This document shows positions 46,380 through 56,696 of a stretch of 64,000 nucleotides of DNA, in pieces; position 1 is the stretch's first letter, and every line of letters starts with the position of its first letter. The stretch comes from Pelagerythrobacter marensis (GTDB lineage: Bacteria; Pseudomonadota; Alphaproteobacteria; Sphingomonadales; Sphingomonadaceae), in contig NZ_CP144918.1 in NCBI RefSeq assembly GCF_036700095.1, forward strand, positions 1,861,001 through 1,925,000, in the 5' to 3' direction. The position numbers and the translations under genes were made by a program. Below the pieces are notes generated by a model. That model saw only the letters and a program-made list of their open reading frames with translations. It had not been told where the DNA came from and made no database searches.

Positions 46380-47492
46380 ATGACCGACCCCGACGATCTC
46401 CTGCCCGAAGGCCTCGAAGACAGCCTTCCGGCCGAAGCGGCCCGGCTCACGGCTGCCATGCGCGGCGCGCTCGACGTGCTCGATTCGCACGGATACGACC
46501 GGGTGCGCCCGCCGCTGGTGGAGTTCGAGCGCTCGCTGGCCGGGCGGATGGACGGGGTCAGCCCGCGGCGCATGTTCCGCTTCGTCGACCCGGCCAGTCT
46601 GCGCACGCTTGCGCTGCGGAGCGATATGACCCCGCAAGTCGGCCGGATCGCCGCCACCGGGCTTGCCCGCGCACCCCGGCCGTTGCGCCTCAGCTATGCC
46701 GGCGAAGTGGTCAGGATCAGCGCGGACCAGCTCGACCCGGCGCGCCAGCGGCTGCAGCTCGGCGCCGAGCTGGTCGGCAGCGACGGCCCCGAAGCCGCCG
46801 GCGAGCTGGTCGCGCTCGCGGTGGAGGCGCTGTCGGCGGCCGGGGCGCGCGGGATCTCGGTCGATTTCACGATGCCCGATCTCGTCGATACGCTGGCAGC
46901 CTCGGCCTTGCCCGTCCGGCCCGACCGGATCGAGGCCGTGCGGCGCGAACTCGACATGAAGGACGCAGCCGCGCTGCGCGAAGCGGGGGGCGAGGGCTAC
47001 GTTCCGCTGCTCTATGCCGCCGGCGCGTTCGACGATGCCATCGCGCGCGTGGCCGCGCTGGACGGCGCCGGGGTGCTGGAAAGCCGGATCGCGGGGCTGC
47101 GCCAGGCGGCCGCGCGCGTCCCCGCCGGCGTCCGCTGCACGCTCGACCCGACGGAACGGCACGGGTTCGAATACCAGTCGTGGTTCGGTTTCACGCTCTA
47201 CGCCGCCGGATCGCGCGGCGCGGTGGGGCGCGGCGGAACCTACTGCATCCGCGGCAGCGAGGAGCGTGCGACCGGGTTCTCGCTCTATCTCGACGCGCTG
47301 CCCGATTGCGGCGATGTCGCCGCGCCGCGCCAGACGCTGTTCCTTCCGCTCGGCCACGATCGCGATGTGGCCGCCCGGCTGCGGGCGATAGGCTGGCGCA
47401 CGGTCGCCGCATTGACCGAAGGCGAAGACCCGCGCGCGCTCGGCTGCACCCACCGGCTGGAAGGCGCCGAGACGGTCGCGGTCCAGCCATGA
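46380..47492 (+). CDS. hisZ: ATP phosphoribosyltransferase regulatory subunit HisZ-like
   Basis: A 370-residue paralogue of class II histidyl-tRNA synthetase. It has motif-like YDRVRPPLVEFERSL, RSDMTPQVGRIAATGL and the C-terminal GRGGTY, but lacks the anticodon-binding domain. HisZ pairs with a short HisG in histidine synthesis; no hisG is in this window. The position between serA and purA is typical for sphingomonads. Confidence 0.85.
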   Translation: MTDPDDLLPEGLEDSLPAEAARLTAAMRGALDVLDSHGYDRVRPPLVEFERSLAGRMDGVSPRRMFRFVDPASLRTLALRSDMTPQVGRIAATGLARAPRPLRLSYAGEVVRISADQLDPARQRLQLGAELVGSDGPEAAGELVALAVEALSAAGARGISVDFTMPDLVDTLAASALPVRPDRIEAVRRELDMKDAAALREAGGEGYVPLLYAAGAFDDAIARVAALDGAGVLESRIAGLRQAAARVPAGVRCTLDPTERHGFEYQSWFGFTLYAAGSRGAVGRGGTYCIRGSEERATGFSLYLDALPDCGDVAAPRQTLFLPLGHDRDVAARLRAIGWRTVAALTEGEDPRALGCTHRLEGAETVAVQP

Positions 47493-47652
47493 TGCGTGTT
47501 CGGGGCGCGATGCCGCGGCTTGACTCGCCCGCACCAGCCGCTTTAACGCGCCGGGCGCATTCGGGGCCGGGCTGGCCCCTCCATCCCCGTCCCCTGGTCG
47601 AGTCCTGTCGAAGGACCATGAGGATTTCCCCGGCAGGGGAAGAGGTGCAAGC

Positions 47653-48942
<1,290 letters not shown>

Positions 48943-48976
48943 CGCGATTACTCCATTCTTGACTTAATCCTGTTTT

Positions 48977-48991
48977 GTTCTAGCTGTGTTC
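48977..48991 (+). promoter_or_regulatory. Possible SOS box upstream of the MarR-like gene
   Basis: GTTC-TAGCTGT-GTTC matches the alphaproteobacterial LexA site exactly. It begins 40 bases before the ATG and overlaps the probable -10 of a promoter whose -35 is TTGACT (48959-48964). One or two chance matches to an 8-base pattern are expected in 64 kb, so position is the main support. Confidence 0.6.
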
Positions 48992-49016
48992 TGCGGTAGA
49001 GCACAGGGAGCAGAAC

Positions 49017-49988
49017 ATGGGTCAGGTGGACTTCGCGTACGAGATGGCGGGAAATGTGGGTGCGAGGCCGACGGTGGCGGTCTTTGCCGATCGGGCGGAC
49101 TTGCGGCACGAGATCGGCGAGGATGCGGCTGCGGCCGGCTTGCGGATGGACCGGGCCGGCGCGATCGCGTCGCTGGACGAAGGGGGTGTTCGCCCCCTGG
49201 CCGACGTGGTGATCGTCGACTGCCCGGTTGCGGAAGCGGCGGCTCTGGCGACGCTGGCCCGGCTGGACATTCGCGCCGCCCGGTCCGGCGCCCAGCTCGT
49301 CGTCTCGACCACGATGGACGCGCTCGATGCCGTGTTCGGCTGTCTCGACCAGTCGCATGCGCAGGTCCTGGTGGAGCCTGCCAGGGGGGAACGCATGGTT
49401 GCGCTCGCGCGCGCGCTGACATTGCTCCCCGGCTCGCGGGTGCGCGAATTGTCCGAGGAAGACCGGCTGACCTTGCTGCGGCTGACCGAACAGGTGAGCG
49501 AGATTGCCGCGCAGATAGAACGCCTTTCGGCGGGCCTGCCGAAAGGCGAAGGGGCCTTCCGGTTCGAATCGCCGGCGGACGATTTTCGCAGCGAAGAGGA
49601 AACCGCCGAACGCAAGCTGCTGCGCGAAGCGCGTCCGCCGCTGCCCGATCCGCGACTGGTCCGGCAGATCATCCGCCATCGCCGTATGCGCGATCGCTTT
49701 TTCGATCCGGCGCTGTTTGCCGATCCGGCATGGGACATTCTCCTCGATCTCACCGCGGCGCGGGCGGAACACGCGCGCGTTTCCGTCACCAGCCTGTGCA
49801 TCGCCAGCGGGGTTCCGCCGACGACCGCCCTGCGCTGGATCGGCCAGATGGTCGATTCCGGGTTGCTCGAGCGGGTCGAGGACGAAACCGACCGCCGGCG
49901 CGCCTTCATCGCCCTGTCCGATCGCACGGCGGAGGCGATGGCGCGTTATTTCCAGGAAATCGGCAAGGCGGCGGACAAGCTGGTCTGA
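49017..49988 (+). CDS. MarR-type regulator with an N-terminal receiver-like domain
   Basis: A 323-residue protein. Residues about 15-145 look like an alpha/beta receiver-type fold (VAVFADRADLRHEIGEDAAAAGL, ADVVIVDCPV, LVEPARGERMVALARAL) but without a clear phospho-acceptor surface. A charged linker follows. Residues about 215-315 form a winged helix of MarR type, with VSVTSLCIASGVPPTTALRWIGQMVDSGLLERVEDETDRRR. Related fusions are annotated as MarR family in sphingomonads. Targets unknown. A perfect SOS box lies upstream. Confidence 0.78.
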   Translation: MGQVDFAYEMAGNVGARPTVAVFADRADLRHEIGEDAAAAGLRMDRAGAIASLDEGGVRPLADVVIVDCPVAEAAALATLARLDIRAARSGAQLVVSTTMDALDAVFGCLDQSHAQVLVEPARGERMVALARALTLLPGSRVRELSEEDRLTLLRLTEQVSEIAAQIERLSAGLPKGEGAFRFESPADDFRSEEETAERKLLREARPPLPDPRLVRQIIRHRRMRDRFFDPALFADPAWDILLDLTAARAEHARVSVTSLCIASGVPPTTALRWIGQMVDSGLLERVEDETDRRRAFIALSDRTAEAMARYFQEIGKAADKLV

Positions 49989-50074
49989 AGCCGGTCTTGC
50001 GGACGGCGAAAGCAGCTTCGTTCCCTCCGCGTCCGGTGCAGGCGGGCCAGGCCGCCGGTACACCGCCCGATACC

Positions 50075-50270
50075 CTCCGAGCCCCAGCGCAGGCTGGGGC
50101 CTCAGGCCGCTGGCGTGTCGCCGGTAACCCTCCGCGCACCCACGCAGGCGGGGACCAGGCCGCCGGCGCTATGTCCGATACCCTTCCGAGCCCCAGCGAA
50201 GGCTGGGGCCTCAGGCCGCTGGCGCTGCGCCCGATAGCACGAGGTCCCAGCCTGCGCTGGGACTCGGGAA
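50075..50270. repeat. GC-rich palindromic repeats left of the second RNA element
   Basis: REP-like units at about 50080-50101, 50128-50155 (degenerate), 50189-50210 and 50243-50262, of the same CCCAGC/GCTGGG type and followed by CTCAGGCC as around copy 1. No gene is seen between 49989 and 50972. Confidence 0.8.
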
Positions 50271-50296
50271 GGGGGTCAGGTTATGGCAAAAATGGC

Positions 50297-50325
50297 TTGA
50301 CAATTATAACCTATTGGGTTATAGG
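50297..50325 (+). promoter_or_regulatory. Promoter with palindromic operator, second RNA element
   Basis: TTGACA (50297-50302), 17 bases, TATAGG (50320-50325). The palindrome TATAACC-N5-GGTTATA (50305-50323) covers the spacer and -10. It has the same centre as in copy 1 although some arm bases differ. Confidence 0.7.
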
Positions 50326-50331
50326 AGCCCC

Positions 50332-50810
50332 GCCAGTCCACTCTGGCACACAGCGACGGGGGCGGAGCGTGTACGCGTCACGCAGGCCGCTTCGTCCAGA
50401 CGGCCGGTGCCTCGGGGGGCTAGTGACCTTCAGAGAAAGCCCCCTTTGCCGGTATGCGAGGAGTTTTCGGGGGACCTGTCCCTTTCCGCCCTGCGGTGGG
50501 CCTCAACGCCGCAGAGCCAGGGACACCCCCGACGGATACGGTGCCGGCGAGCCCTGGCCGTATCTCGCCTCGCAGCCCTCAGGGCCGAGCGAAAGGTTGC
50601 CGTAACCCCTTTCGCCGTTCGCAACGATGTTACCAAGGCAACCCTGTGACGCCCAGGTGGCAATCCTGTGATGCCCAGGCGGCACCGGCCGATTCCGTCC
50701 GCTTGCCTTCATGCCCCGGCGCAAGGTCCGCATTCGCCAGCGGATGGTGGGGTGTGCCTGCTTGCCTGCTTTTCCGTTTCTCTCCCCCCTCCGTTTCCCC
50801 CCCTCTCCGA
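50332..50810 (+). ncRNA. Conserved structured RNA candidate, copy 2
   Basis: Second copy of the element at 12749-13220, in the same orientation. The stems of copy 1 are kept, for example GCCAGGG at 50516-50522 and GGTTGCC/GGCAACC at 50595-50601 with 50637-50643. Compared with copy 1 the C run after 50524 is one base shorter, so open frames spanning that point do not correspond. Divergence is concentrated in the first 60 bases and the last 100. The ends are estimates. Confidence 0.6.
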
Positions 50811-50945
50811 TCCCCAGCGCAGGCTGGGGTCTCGTGCTAGCAGGCGACACGCCAGCGGCCTGAGGCCCCTGCCTTCGCAGGGGCTCGGGAAGGTATCAGA
50901 CGCAGCGCCAGCGGCCTGAGGCCCCAGCCTGCGCTGGGGCTCGGG
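50808..50945. repeat. GC-rich palindromic repeats right of the second RNA element
   Basis: Units at about 50811-50832, 50863-50886 and 50919-50941, identical in type and order to those right of copy 1. The last ends 28 bases before the stop of the siroheme gene. Confidence 0.75.
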
Positions 50946-50972
50946 GAGGTAGCGGCCCGGGAGCCCCCGGCC

Positions 50973-51767
50973 TTAGCTGTCGGCACGCCGGCGCAGCACG
51001 AGAGTCAGGCCCGTGGCGGGAAGCTCTGCCGGCGGCTGTGCGTCTGTGTCCAGCGGCCGGCGAACCGCGTCGGCGCGCGCGCGGTCGAGGATTGCGGGGG
51101 GGACGCGGGAGTCGTGGAGCACCGTGTCCGCCTGGCCCAGCCAGCGCGCTTCGCGCAAAGTGAGGTCGTCGGGATCGTCGCTTGCCAGATCGATCTCGAT
51201 CGGGGCAACCGGCTTCTCGTCGCTCGCGTCCTGCAGCCACGATGCGACGCGATCCGCCGCCACCCCGCGCAGCGGATCGAGCGCGCCCCCCTCGGCCAGC
51301 GCGGCATCGAGCGCGCGCCGGCGGTCGGCGGCGTCGGGAAAGCGGCTGCGAAGCACGTCGCGCGCGGCATAAAGCGCTTCGGCAAGTTGCCCCAGCGGGG
51401 GCGGCAGAACGGCTTCGAGCCGCAACCGCAAATGCTTGGCAAGGCCGGCCGATGCACCGCCGGTTCCGACCGCCACCAGCACCGGATTGCGGTCGAGCAC
51501 GCTCGGCACGGTGAAGTCGCACAAGTCCGGCCGGTCGGTCGCGTTGACCAGCAGGCCGCGCGCTTTCAGCCGCCGGACTGCGGCTTCAGCCTCCCCTGCG
51601 TCGTCGATAGCCACGAAAGCGAGGCGCGCATGGTGCGCCTCCGCCTCGCCGCAGCAGGTGCCGCCGGCGCGTTCGACCAGCCGCCGTTTCGCGTCCGCCG
51701 CATCGCCTTCGCCCAGCACCACGACCCGGGTGCCGGCGATGCGATGGAAGAGCGGCAGGCTTCTCAT
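50973..51767 (-). CDS. Precorrin-2 dehydrogenase with truncated methyltransferase remnant
   Basis: A 264-residue protein. The N-terminal 200 residues match the CysG/Met8 siroheme domain (RVVVLGEGDAADAKRRLVERAG, VNATDRPDLCDFTVPSVLDR, VGTGGASAGLAKHLR) that oxidises precorrin-2 and inserts iron. The last 60 residues (DDLTLREARWLGQADTVLHDSRV) correspond to the beginning of the uroporphyrinogen-III methyltransferase domain, but the rest of that domain is missing. A separate cobA would be needed. The stop end lies near the RNA element; the start overlaps the lysA stop by four bases. Confidence 0.85.
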   Translation of the reverse strand: MRSLPLFHRIAGTRVVVLGEGDAADAKRRLVERAGGTCCGEAEAHHARLAFVAIDDAGEAEAAVRRLKARGLLVNATDRPDLCDFTVPSVLDRNPVLVAVGTGGASAGLAKHLRLRLEAVLPPPLGQLAEALYAARDVLRSRFPDAADRRRALDAALAEGGALDPLRGVAADRVASWLQDASDEKPVAPIEIDLASDDPDDLTLREARWLGQADTVLHDSRVPPAILDRARADAVRRPLDTDAQPPAELPATGLTLVLRRRADS

Positions 51768-53023
51768 AACCAGTCGGGCACCCGTTCCACGTCCATGATC
51801 GTATCGGCCGGAATGCGGTCGGCGACGACCGCGAACCGGTTACCGTCCACCAGCACTTCGGCCACGAAGCCGCGGCTGTTGTAGCTCGAGGCCATCGTCG
51901 CGCCATAGGCACCGGCGGTGCGGAACACCGCGAGGTCGCCGGCCGAAAGCGCGTCGGTCTCGCGGTCCATCGCGAAGGTATCGCCGGTCTCGCAGATCGG
52001 GCCGACGACATGCGCGGTCGCTTTCTCCCCGCTGGGCGCAACGGCTTCGATATCGTGCCAGGCGCCGTACATCGCGGGGCGGGCGAGATCGTTCATCGCC
52101 GCGTCGACGATCACGAACGGAGGGCCGTTGCCGCTGCGCTTGGTGCGGATCACGCGGGTCAGCAGGACCCCGGCGTTGCCGGCGATGACCCGGCCCGGCT
52201 CGAACGTCAGCCGCACGCCCCAGTCGCGCGTGACCCGCGCGACCATTGCGCCGTATTCGGCCGGGGAGGGCATGACCTCGCCCGCCTTGTAGGGCACGCC
52301 GAGACCGCCGCCGAGATCGGCGTGGGTGATCGTATGCCCCTGGCCCCGCAGTTCCGCGATCAGCCCGCCGAGCTTGGTGAAGGCGCTTTCGAGCGGCTCG
52401 AGATCGGCGAGCTGGCTGCCGATGTGGACGGCCACGCCGCGCATATCGAGCCCGGCCTCGTCCGCCAGCGCGGCATAGACCGCGCCGGCGCGGTCGAGCG
52501 GGACGCCGAACTTGTTCTCGCGCTTGCCGGTGGAGATCTTCTCGTGCGTGCGCGCATCGACATCGGGGTTGACCCGCAGCGCGCAGGCGGCCGTCCGCCC
52601 GATGCGCCGCGCGATGGCGGCCAGCTCGTACCCCTCTTCCTCCGATTCGATGTTGAACTGCCCGATCCCCGCCTCCAGCGCCTGGACCAGCTCGTCGTGC
52701 GTCTTGCCGACGCCGGAAAAGACCACGTCCGCCGGGGCCATGCCCGCGGCCAGGGCGCGCGTCAGCTCGCCGCCGGAGACCACGTCCGCGCCATAGCCTT
52801 CCTGCCGCAGGACGCTGAGCACCGCGAGGTTGGGATTGGCCTTTACCGCGAAAGCGACATGGGCGTTATCGAGGCCCGACAGGGCTTCGCGAAACACCCG
52901 CGCATGGCGCACCAGCGTGGCGCGCGAATAGACGTAGACCGGCGTGCCCACCGCCTGGGCGATGTCCGGCAGCGGTACGTCCTCGGCATGGAGAATGCCG
53001 TTCCTGAGTTCGAAATGATCCAT
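51764..53023 (-). CDS. lysA: Diaminopimelate decarboxylase
   Basis: LysA, 419 residues, PLP fold-III enzyme making L-lysine from meso-diaminopimelate. PLP lysine in FAVKANPNLAVL (near residue 60), glycine-rich HADLGGGLGVPY, EPGRVIAGNAG, and the catalytic cysteine in GPICETGDTFA are present. The ATG at 53023 is normal. Downstream gene is the siroheme dehydrogenase. Confidence 0.96.
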   Translation of the reverse strand: MDHFELRNGILHAEDVPLPDIAQAVGTPVYVYSRATLVRHARVFREALSGLDNAHVAFAVKANPNLAVLSVLRQEGYGADVVSGGELTRALAAGMAPADVVFSGVGKTHDELVQALEAGIGQFNIESEEEGYELAAIARRIGRTAACALRVNPDVDARTHEKISTGKRENKFGVPLDRAGAVYAALADEAGLDMRGVAVHIGSQLADLEPLESAFTKLGGLIAELRGQGHTITHADLGGGLGVPYKAGEVMPSPAEYGAMVARVTRDWGVRLTFEPGRVIAGNAGVLLTRVIRTKRSGNGPPFVIVDAAMNDLARPAMYGAWHDIEAVAPSGEKATAHVVGPICETGDTFAMDRETDALSAGDLAVFRTAGAYGATMASSYNSRGFVAEVLVDGNRFAVVADRIPADTIMDVERVPDWL

Positions 53024-53132
53024 GCGCGGCCGCTTAGCGAGAGGAAGGGGGACAGTCGAGCAAGCCTTGCTTGCCCGGCGGATATGCCGGCATCCGTCGG
53101 GGGGGGGCGGGGGGGCGGGGCGTCGATGCGCG

Positions 53133-53381
53133 CTATTCGGGCGGCAGGTCGAAGGGGTCGTCTTCCCGTTCTTCGGAGCGCTTGCGCAGCTCCACGCTGC
53201 GTTCGGGCGCCGCCTGCGGCTCGAGCGCGAGGAGATCCTCCGGCTCCGGCCGGACTTCCGCCCCGTAGGGGGCGGGGGGCAGCGAGCCGCCCGCCGGCGG
53301 TTCCAGATCGGCGCGTTGTCCGCAGCCTGCGAGCAGGGCGGCCAGAGCGGCCAAAGCCAAGGGAGGGAAGATCCGGCGCAT
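53133..53381 (-). CDS. Small lipoprotein
   Basis: An 82-residue lipoprotein: signal [20 protein letters not shown] with lipobox LAGC (Cys20), then a Pro/Glu-rich tail (ERSVELRKRSEEREDDPFDLPPE). It lies between argH and lysA, a common place for such a gene in sphingomonads. The ATG overlaps the argH stop by one base. Function unknown. Between it and lysA are long G runs (53099-53121 on the plus strand). Confidence 0.8.
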   Translation of the reverse strand: MRRIFPPLALAALAALLAGCGQRADLEPPAGGSLPPAPYGAEVRPEPEDLLALEPQAAPERSVELRKRSEEREDDPFDLPPE

Positions 53382-54757
53382 TATCGCTCCATGCCCAGCG
53401 CCTTGTGCGCTTCGTCGACGCGCTGCCTTACCTGATCGGGCGCGGTCCCGCCATAGGATGCGCGCGCCGCGACCGAGGCATCGACCGAGAGCGCGGCATA
53501 GACCCCTTCACCGATGCGCGGATCGATCGCCTGCAACTCGTCGAGCGAGAGCTTGTCGAGCGCGACGCCGCGCTCTTCCGCCAGCTTCACCGCGGCGCCG
53601 GTGATATGATGCGCCTCGCGGAAGGGAATGTCCGCCTCGCGCACCAGCCAGTCGGCGAGGTCGGTTGCGGTGGCGAAGCCCATTTCGGCCGCCGCGCGCA
53701 TCCGCGCGGTGTCGAACGTGCTGTCGGCGACCATCCCGGTCATGGCCGCGATCGACAGCGCCAGCAGTCCGGCCGCTTCGAACACCGGCGGCTTGTCGTC
53801 CTGCATGTCCTTCGAATAGGCGAGCGGCAGGCCCTTCATCGTCACCATCAGCGCGGTCAGACAGCCGACGATGCGCCCGGCGTGGCCCCGGACCAGCTCC
53901 GCCGCGTCGGGGTTCTTCTTCTGCGGCATGATCGAGCTGCCCGTGCTCAGCGTATCGGGCATTCGGATGAAGCCGAACGGCTGGCTGGCCCAGAGGATCA
54001 TCTCTTCCGCCAGCCGCGACAGGTGCAGCGCGCACTGGGCGGCGGCCTGGAGGTAGTCGATCGCGAAATCGCGGTCGGACACGGCATCGAGGCTGTTCGC
54101 CGTCGGCCGGTCGAACCCCAGCGCCTCGCAGGTCGCCTGGCGGTCGATGGGAAAGCCGGTGCCCGCCAGCGCGGCGGACCCCAGCGGGCATTCGTTGAGC
54201 CGCGCGCGCGCATCGGCAAACCGGCTGCGGTCGCGGCGGATCATCTCGTAATAGGCCATCAGGTGATGGCCGAGCGTGACCGGCTGGGCTGTCTGGAGGT
54301 GGGTGAAGCCGGGCATGACGCTGCCCGCGTGCTCGCCCGCGCGCGTCACCAGCGCCCGCTGCAGCGCCGCCAGCCCGGCATCGGCCTGGTCGATCGTCTC
54401 GCGCACCCAGAGGCGGAAGTCGGTCGCCACCTGATCGTTGCGGCTGCGCGCGGTGTGGAGCCGCCCGGCCGCCGGGCCGATCAGTTCGGCGAGCCGGCTT
54501 TCGGTGGTCATGTGAATGTCTTCGAGGTCCCAGTCCTCCGGCACGCCCTCGGCCGCGTACTCGGCCGCGACGGCGTCCAGGCCGCGCGAAATGGTATCGG
54601 CGTCCTCTCCGGTGACGATTCCCTGTGCCGCGAGCATCGCGACATGGGCCTTGCTGGCGGCAATGTCGTGCCGCCAGAGCGCCTTGTCGAACGGGATCGA
54701 GGCGTTGATTTCGCGCATGATCGCGCTAGGGCCTTCGGCGAAGCGCCCGCCCCACAT
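53381..54757 (-). CDS. argH: Argininosuccinate lyase
   Basis: ArgH, 458 residues, last step of arginine synthesis. Family signature [19 protein letters not shown] (near residue 275), [16 protein letters not shown] and [18 protein letters not shown] are present. ATG 54757 gives [14 protein letters not shown] as in the family; a GTG at 54808 could add 17 residues. The TlpA-like gene diverges from almost the same point. Confidence 0.95.
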   Translation of the reverse strand: MWGGRFAEGPSAIMREINASIPFDKALWRHDIAASKAHVAMLAAQGIVTGEDADTISRGLDAVAAEYAAEGVPEDWDLEDIHMTTESRLAELIGPAAGRLHTARSRNDQVATDFRLWVRETIDQADAGLAALQRALVTRAGEHAGSVMPGFTHLQTAQPVTLGHHLMAYYEMIRRDRSRFADARARLNECPLGSAALAGTGFPIDRQATCEALGFDRPTANSLDAVSDRDFAIDYLQAAAQCALHLSRLAEEMILWASQPFGFIRMPDTLSTGSSIMPQKKNPDAAELVRGHAGRIVGCLTALMVTMKGLPLAYSKDMQDDKPPVFEAAGLLALSIAAMTGMVADSTFDTARMRAAAEMGFATATDLADWLVREADIPFREAHHITGAAVKLAEERGVALDKLSLDELQAIDPRIGEGVYAALSVDASVAARASYGGTAPDQVRQRVDEAHKALGMER

Positions 54758-54773
54758 CGCATTGGATCCGCCC

Positions 54774-55352
54774 GTGTCGTTCTTGTCGTCGTTCCGGTTG
54801 TCGTTCACGTGTGTCGCCCTGGCTCTGGTTCTGGCCGGCTGCGATAGGCAAGCGCCGGAGGCGGCGCAAGGCGAGGGCGCGTCGGCGGAAGACAAGGCCG
54901 GCCTGGCCGGCATCTTCGACCGCAGCCATGCAGGCGACCTGATGCCGGCGATCGAAGTGGTCGACCCGGACGGCGAGACGTTCAATCTCGCCGCCGCGCA
55001 GGGCACGCCGGTCCTGCTCAACCTCTGGGCGACCTGGTGTGCGCCCTGCGTCAAGGAAATGCCCCAGCTCGACGATCTTGCCGGCGAATATGGCGACAGC
55101 TTGCGCGTCGTCACGGTAAGCCAGGATATGGGCGGCGCGGAGAAAGTCCGCCCCTTCTTCGCGAGCATGGGCTTCGATCATCTCGAACCGTGGATGGAAC
55201 CCGACCTCGAACTGGGCTTTGCGCTCGAGAGCCAGAGCCTGCCGACCACCGTGCTCTATGACGCGAGCGGCCGCGAAGTGTGGCGCGTTGTCGGCGAGCA
55301 CGACTGGTCCGGCGCCGACGTGCGCGAGGCGATCGCCGAAGCCGTCGACTAA
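54774..55352 (+). CDS. TlpA-like thioredoxin-fold lipoprotein
   Basis: About 192 residues. A signal sequence with lipobox LAGC (Cys near residue 23) is followed by a linker and a TlpA/ResA-type thioredoxin domain with WCAPC ([15 protein letters not shown]) and a cis-proline region LPTTVLYD. It probably keeps periplasmic thiols reduced, for example during cytochrome c maturation. The start is uncertain: GTG at 54774 or TTG at 54762; no ATG gives the signal sequence. It is divergent from argH with only about 16 bases between starts. Confidence 0.82.
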   Translation: MSFLSSFRLSFTCVALALVLAGCDRQAPEAAQGEGASAEDKAGLAGIFDRSHAGDLMPAIEVVDPDGETFNLAAAQGTPVLLNLWATWCAPCVKEMPQLDDLAGEYGDSLRVVTVSQDMGGAEKVRPFFASMGFDHLEPWMEPDLELGFALESQSLPTTVLYDASGREVWRVVGEHDWSGADVREAIAEAVD

Positions 55353-55507
55353 CCGGTCGTGCGCGGCGGCGACGGGGCAGGGGACGTCCCGATCGTCGGG
55401 CGCCACCTGGCGCTGCAGAGCGCCGGTGGATCGGTCGGCCGCGCACGATCCCTATATTTCTCGTTCGCTGTTCCAGAATTGCGAACGACGGCGTGGGTCC
55501 GGTTCCC

Positions 55508-55583
55508 TGGTGGGCGGTGACGGGTTCGAACCGCCGACCCCCTCGGTGTAAACGAGATGCTCTACCAGCTGAGCTAACCGCCC
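55508..55583 (-). tRNA. tRNA-Val (anticodon TAC)
   Basis: Cloverleaf on the minus strand: acceptor GGGCGGT with ACCGCCC, D-arm AGCTCAGCTGGTAGAGC, anticodon loop TTTACAC giving TAC, T-arm GGTTCGAACCC and encoded CCA. 76 bases. Confidence 0.96.
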
Positions 55584-55670
55584 CATGGGAAGCGCCAGCA
55601 CATAGCGTGCATTGGCGGAGAATCAATTGCCGTTGGCCTCGCGGCTTTGCGGCGCTAGGGCGCGCTGGGT

Positions 55671-56648
55671 ATGAACCGACCGCATATCCGCATCCTCGCC
55701 ACGGGCGGCACGATTGCCGGGTCCGCCGGATCGGCGCTGAAGCGCGGTTACCGGCCCGGCCAGATCGGGATCGCCGAGATGGTGGCCCAGGCGCAGGCGC
55801 TGGGTCTGGAGGCCGAGCTGGACGGGCACGAAGTGGCCGCAGTCGGTTCGCAGGACATCGGCTGGCGCGAATGGCAGGCGCTCCACCGCCACATCGCCGA
55901 TGCCTATGCCGACGACGGGGTGGACGGCGTGATCGTGACCCACGGCACCGACACGGCCGAGGAAACGGCCTGGCTGCTGGACCTCACGCGGCCCGCCGGC
56001 AAGCCCGTCGTCCTGGTCGGCGCCATGCGCCCGGCCGATGCGGTCGGGAGCGACGGGATGCGCAATTTCGCCAATGCCGTGCGGGTGGCGGGGGATCCCG
56101 ATGCCTCGGGGCGCGGCGTGCTGGTGGTGATGGGCGACGCCGTCTTTGCCGCAAGCGACGTGCGAAAATCCGCCACTGCGCAGATCGATGCCTTCCGCGG
56201 GTTTCCGCGCGGGCCGCTGGGCCTGGTCAATCCCGCCTCGCTCGACTGGTTCGGGCCGCCGGCACGCCCCGGCGACCCGGCGCGCTTCGCCTGGCCGGAG
56301 GCGCTGCCGCGGGTGGAAATCGTCTATGCCCACGCCGACATGGATGCCGCGCCCGTGCACGCCGCGCTGGCAGCCGGATCGCGCGGGCTGGTGCTGGCCG
56401 GGCTGGGCCACGGCAATGCGCCCGCTTCCGTCATCGCCGCGCTGGCCGAAGCCGGCGTGCCGGTGGTCCGCTCGAGCCGCGTCGACGAAGGCTCGGTCGA
56501 TCGCAATGTCGAACTCGACGACGATGGCCTGGGCTTCGTCGCCGCGCGCGCGCTCAATCCGCAAAAGGCGCGCATATTGCTGCAACTGCTGATTGCCGAA
56601 GGTGTCGACGAGATAGCCGCGATGCAGGCGGCGTTCGACCGGCGATAG
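55671..56648 (+). CDS. Asparaginase
   Basis: A 325-residue L-asparaginase of the bacterial type I/II family, releasing ammonia from asparagine. Catalytic motifs LATGGTIAGS (residue 10) and VTHGTDTAEETAW (near 92) carry the two active threonines. There is no signal peptide, so it is probably cytoplasmic. It stands alone between tRNA-Val and a convergent oxidoreductase gene. Confidence 0.92.
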   Translation: MNRPHIRILATGGTIAGSAGSALKRGYRPGQIGIAEMVAQAQALGLEAELDGHEVAAVGSQDIGWREWQALHRHIADAYADDGVDGVIVTHGTDTAEETAWLLDLTRPAGKPVVLVGAMRPADAVGSDGMRNFANAVRVAGDPDASGRGVLVVMGDAVFAASDVRKSATAQIDAFRGFPRGPLGLVNPASLDWFGPPARPGDPARFAWPEALPRVEIVYAHADMDAAPVHAALAAGSRGLVLAGLGHGNAPASVIAALAEAGVPVVRSSRVDEGSVDRNVELDDDGLGFVAARALNPQKARILLQLLIAEGVDEIAAMQAAFDRR

Positions 56649-56696
56649 CCATGCAAGCCCCGGCCTTCGCCGGGGCCCCCGCGTGGGGATGACTCT

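Noticed and set aside
50314-50850. Open frames on both strands within the second RNA element
   Set aside because: They do not match the frames of copy 1 after the C run, and substitutions are not concentrated at third codon positions.
54779-54806. Three GTTC words in a row near the argH/TlpA start region as SOS boxes
   Set aside because: The spacing is eight bases, not seven, and the words lie within the signal-peptide coding region.
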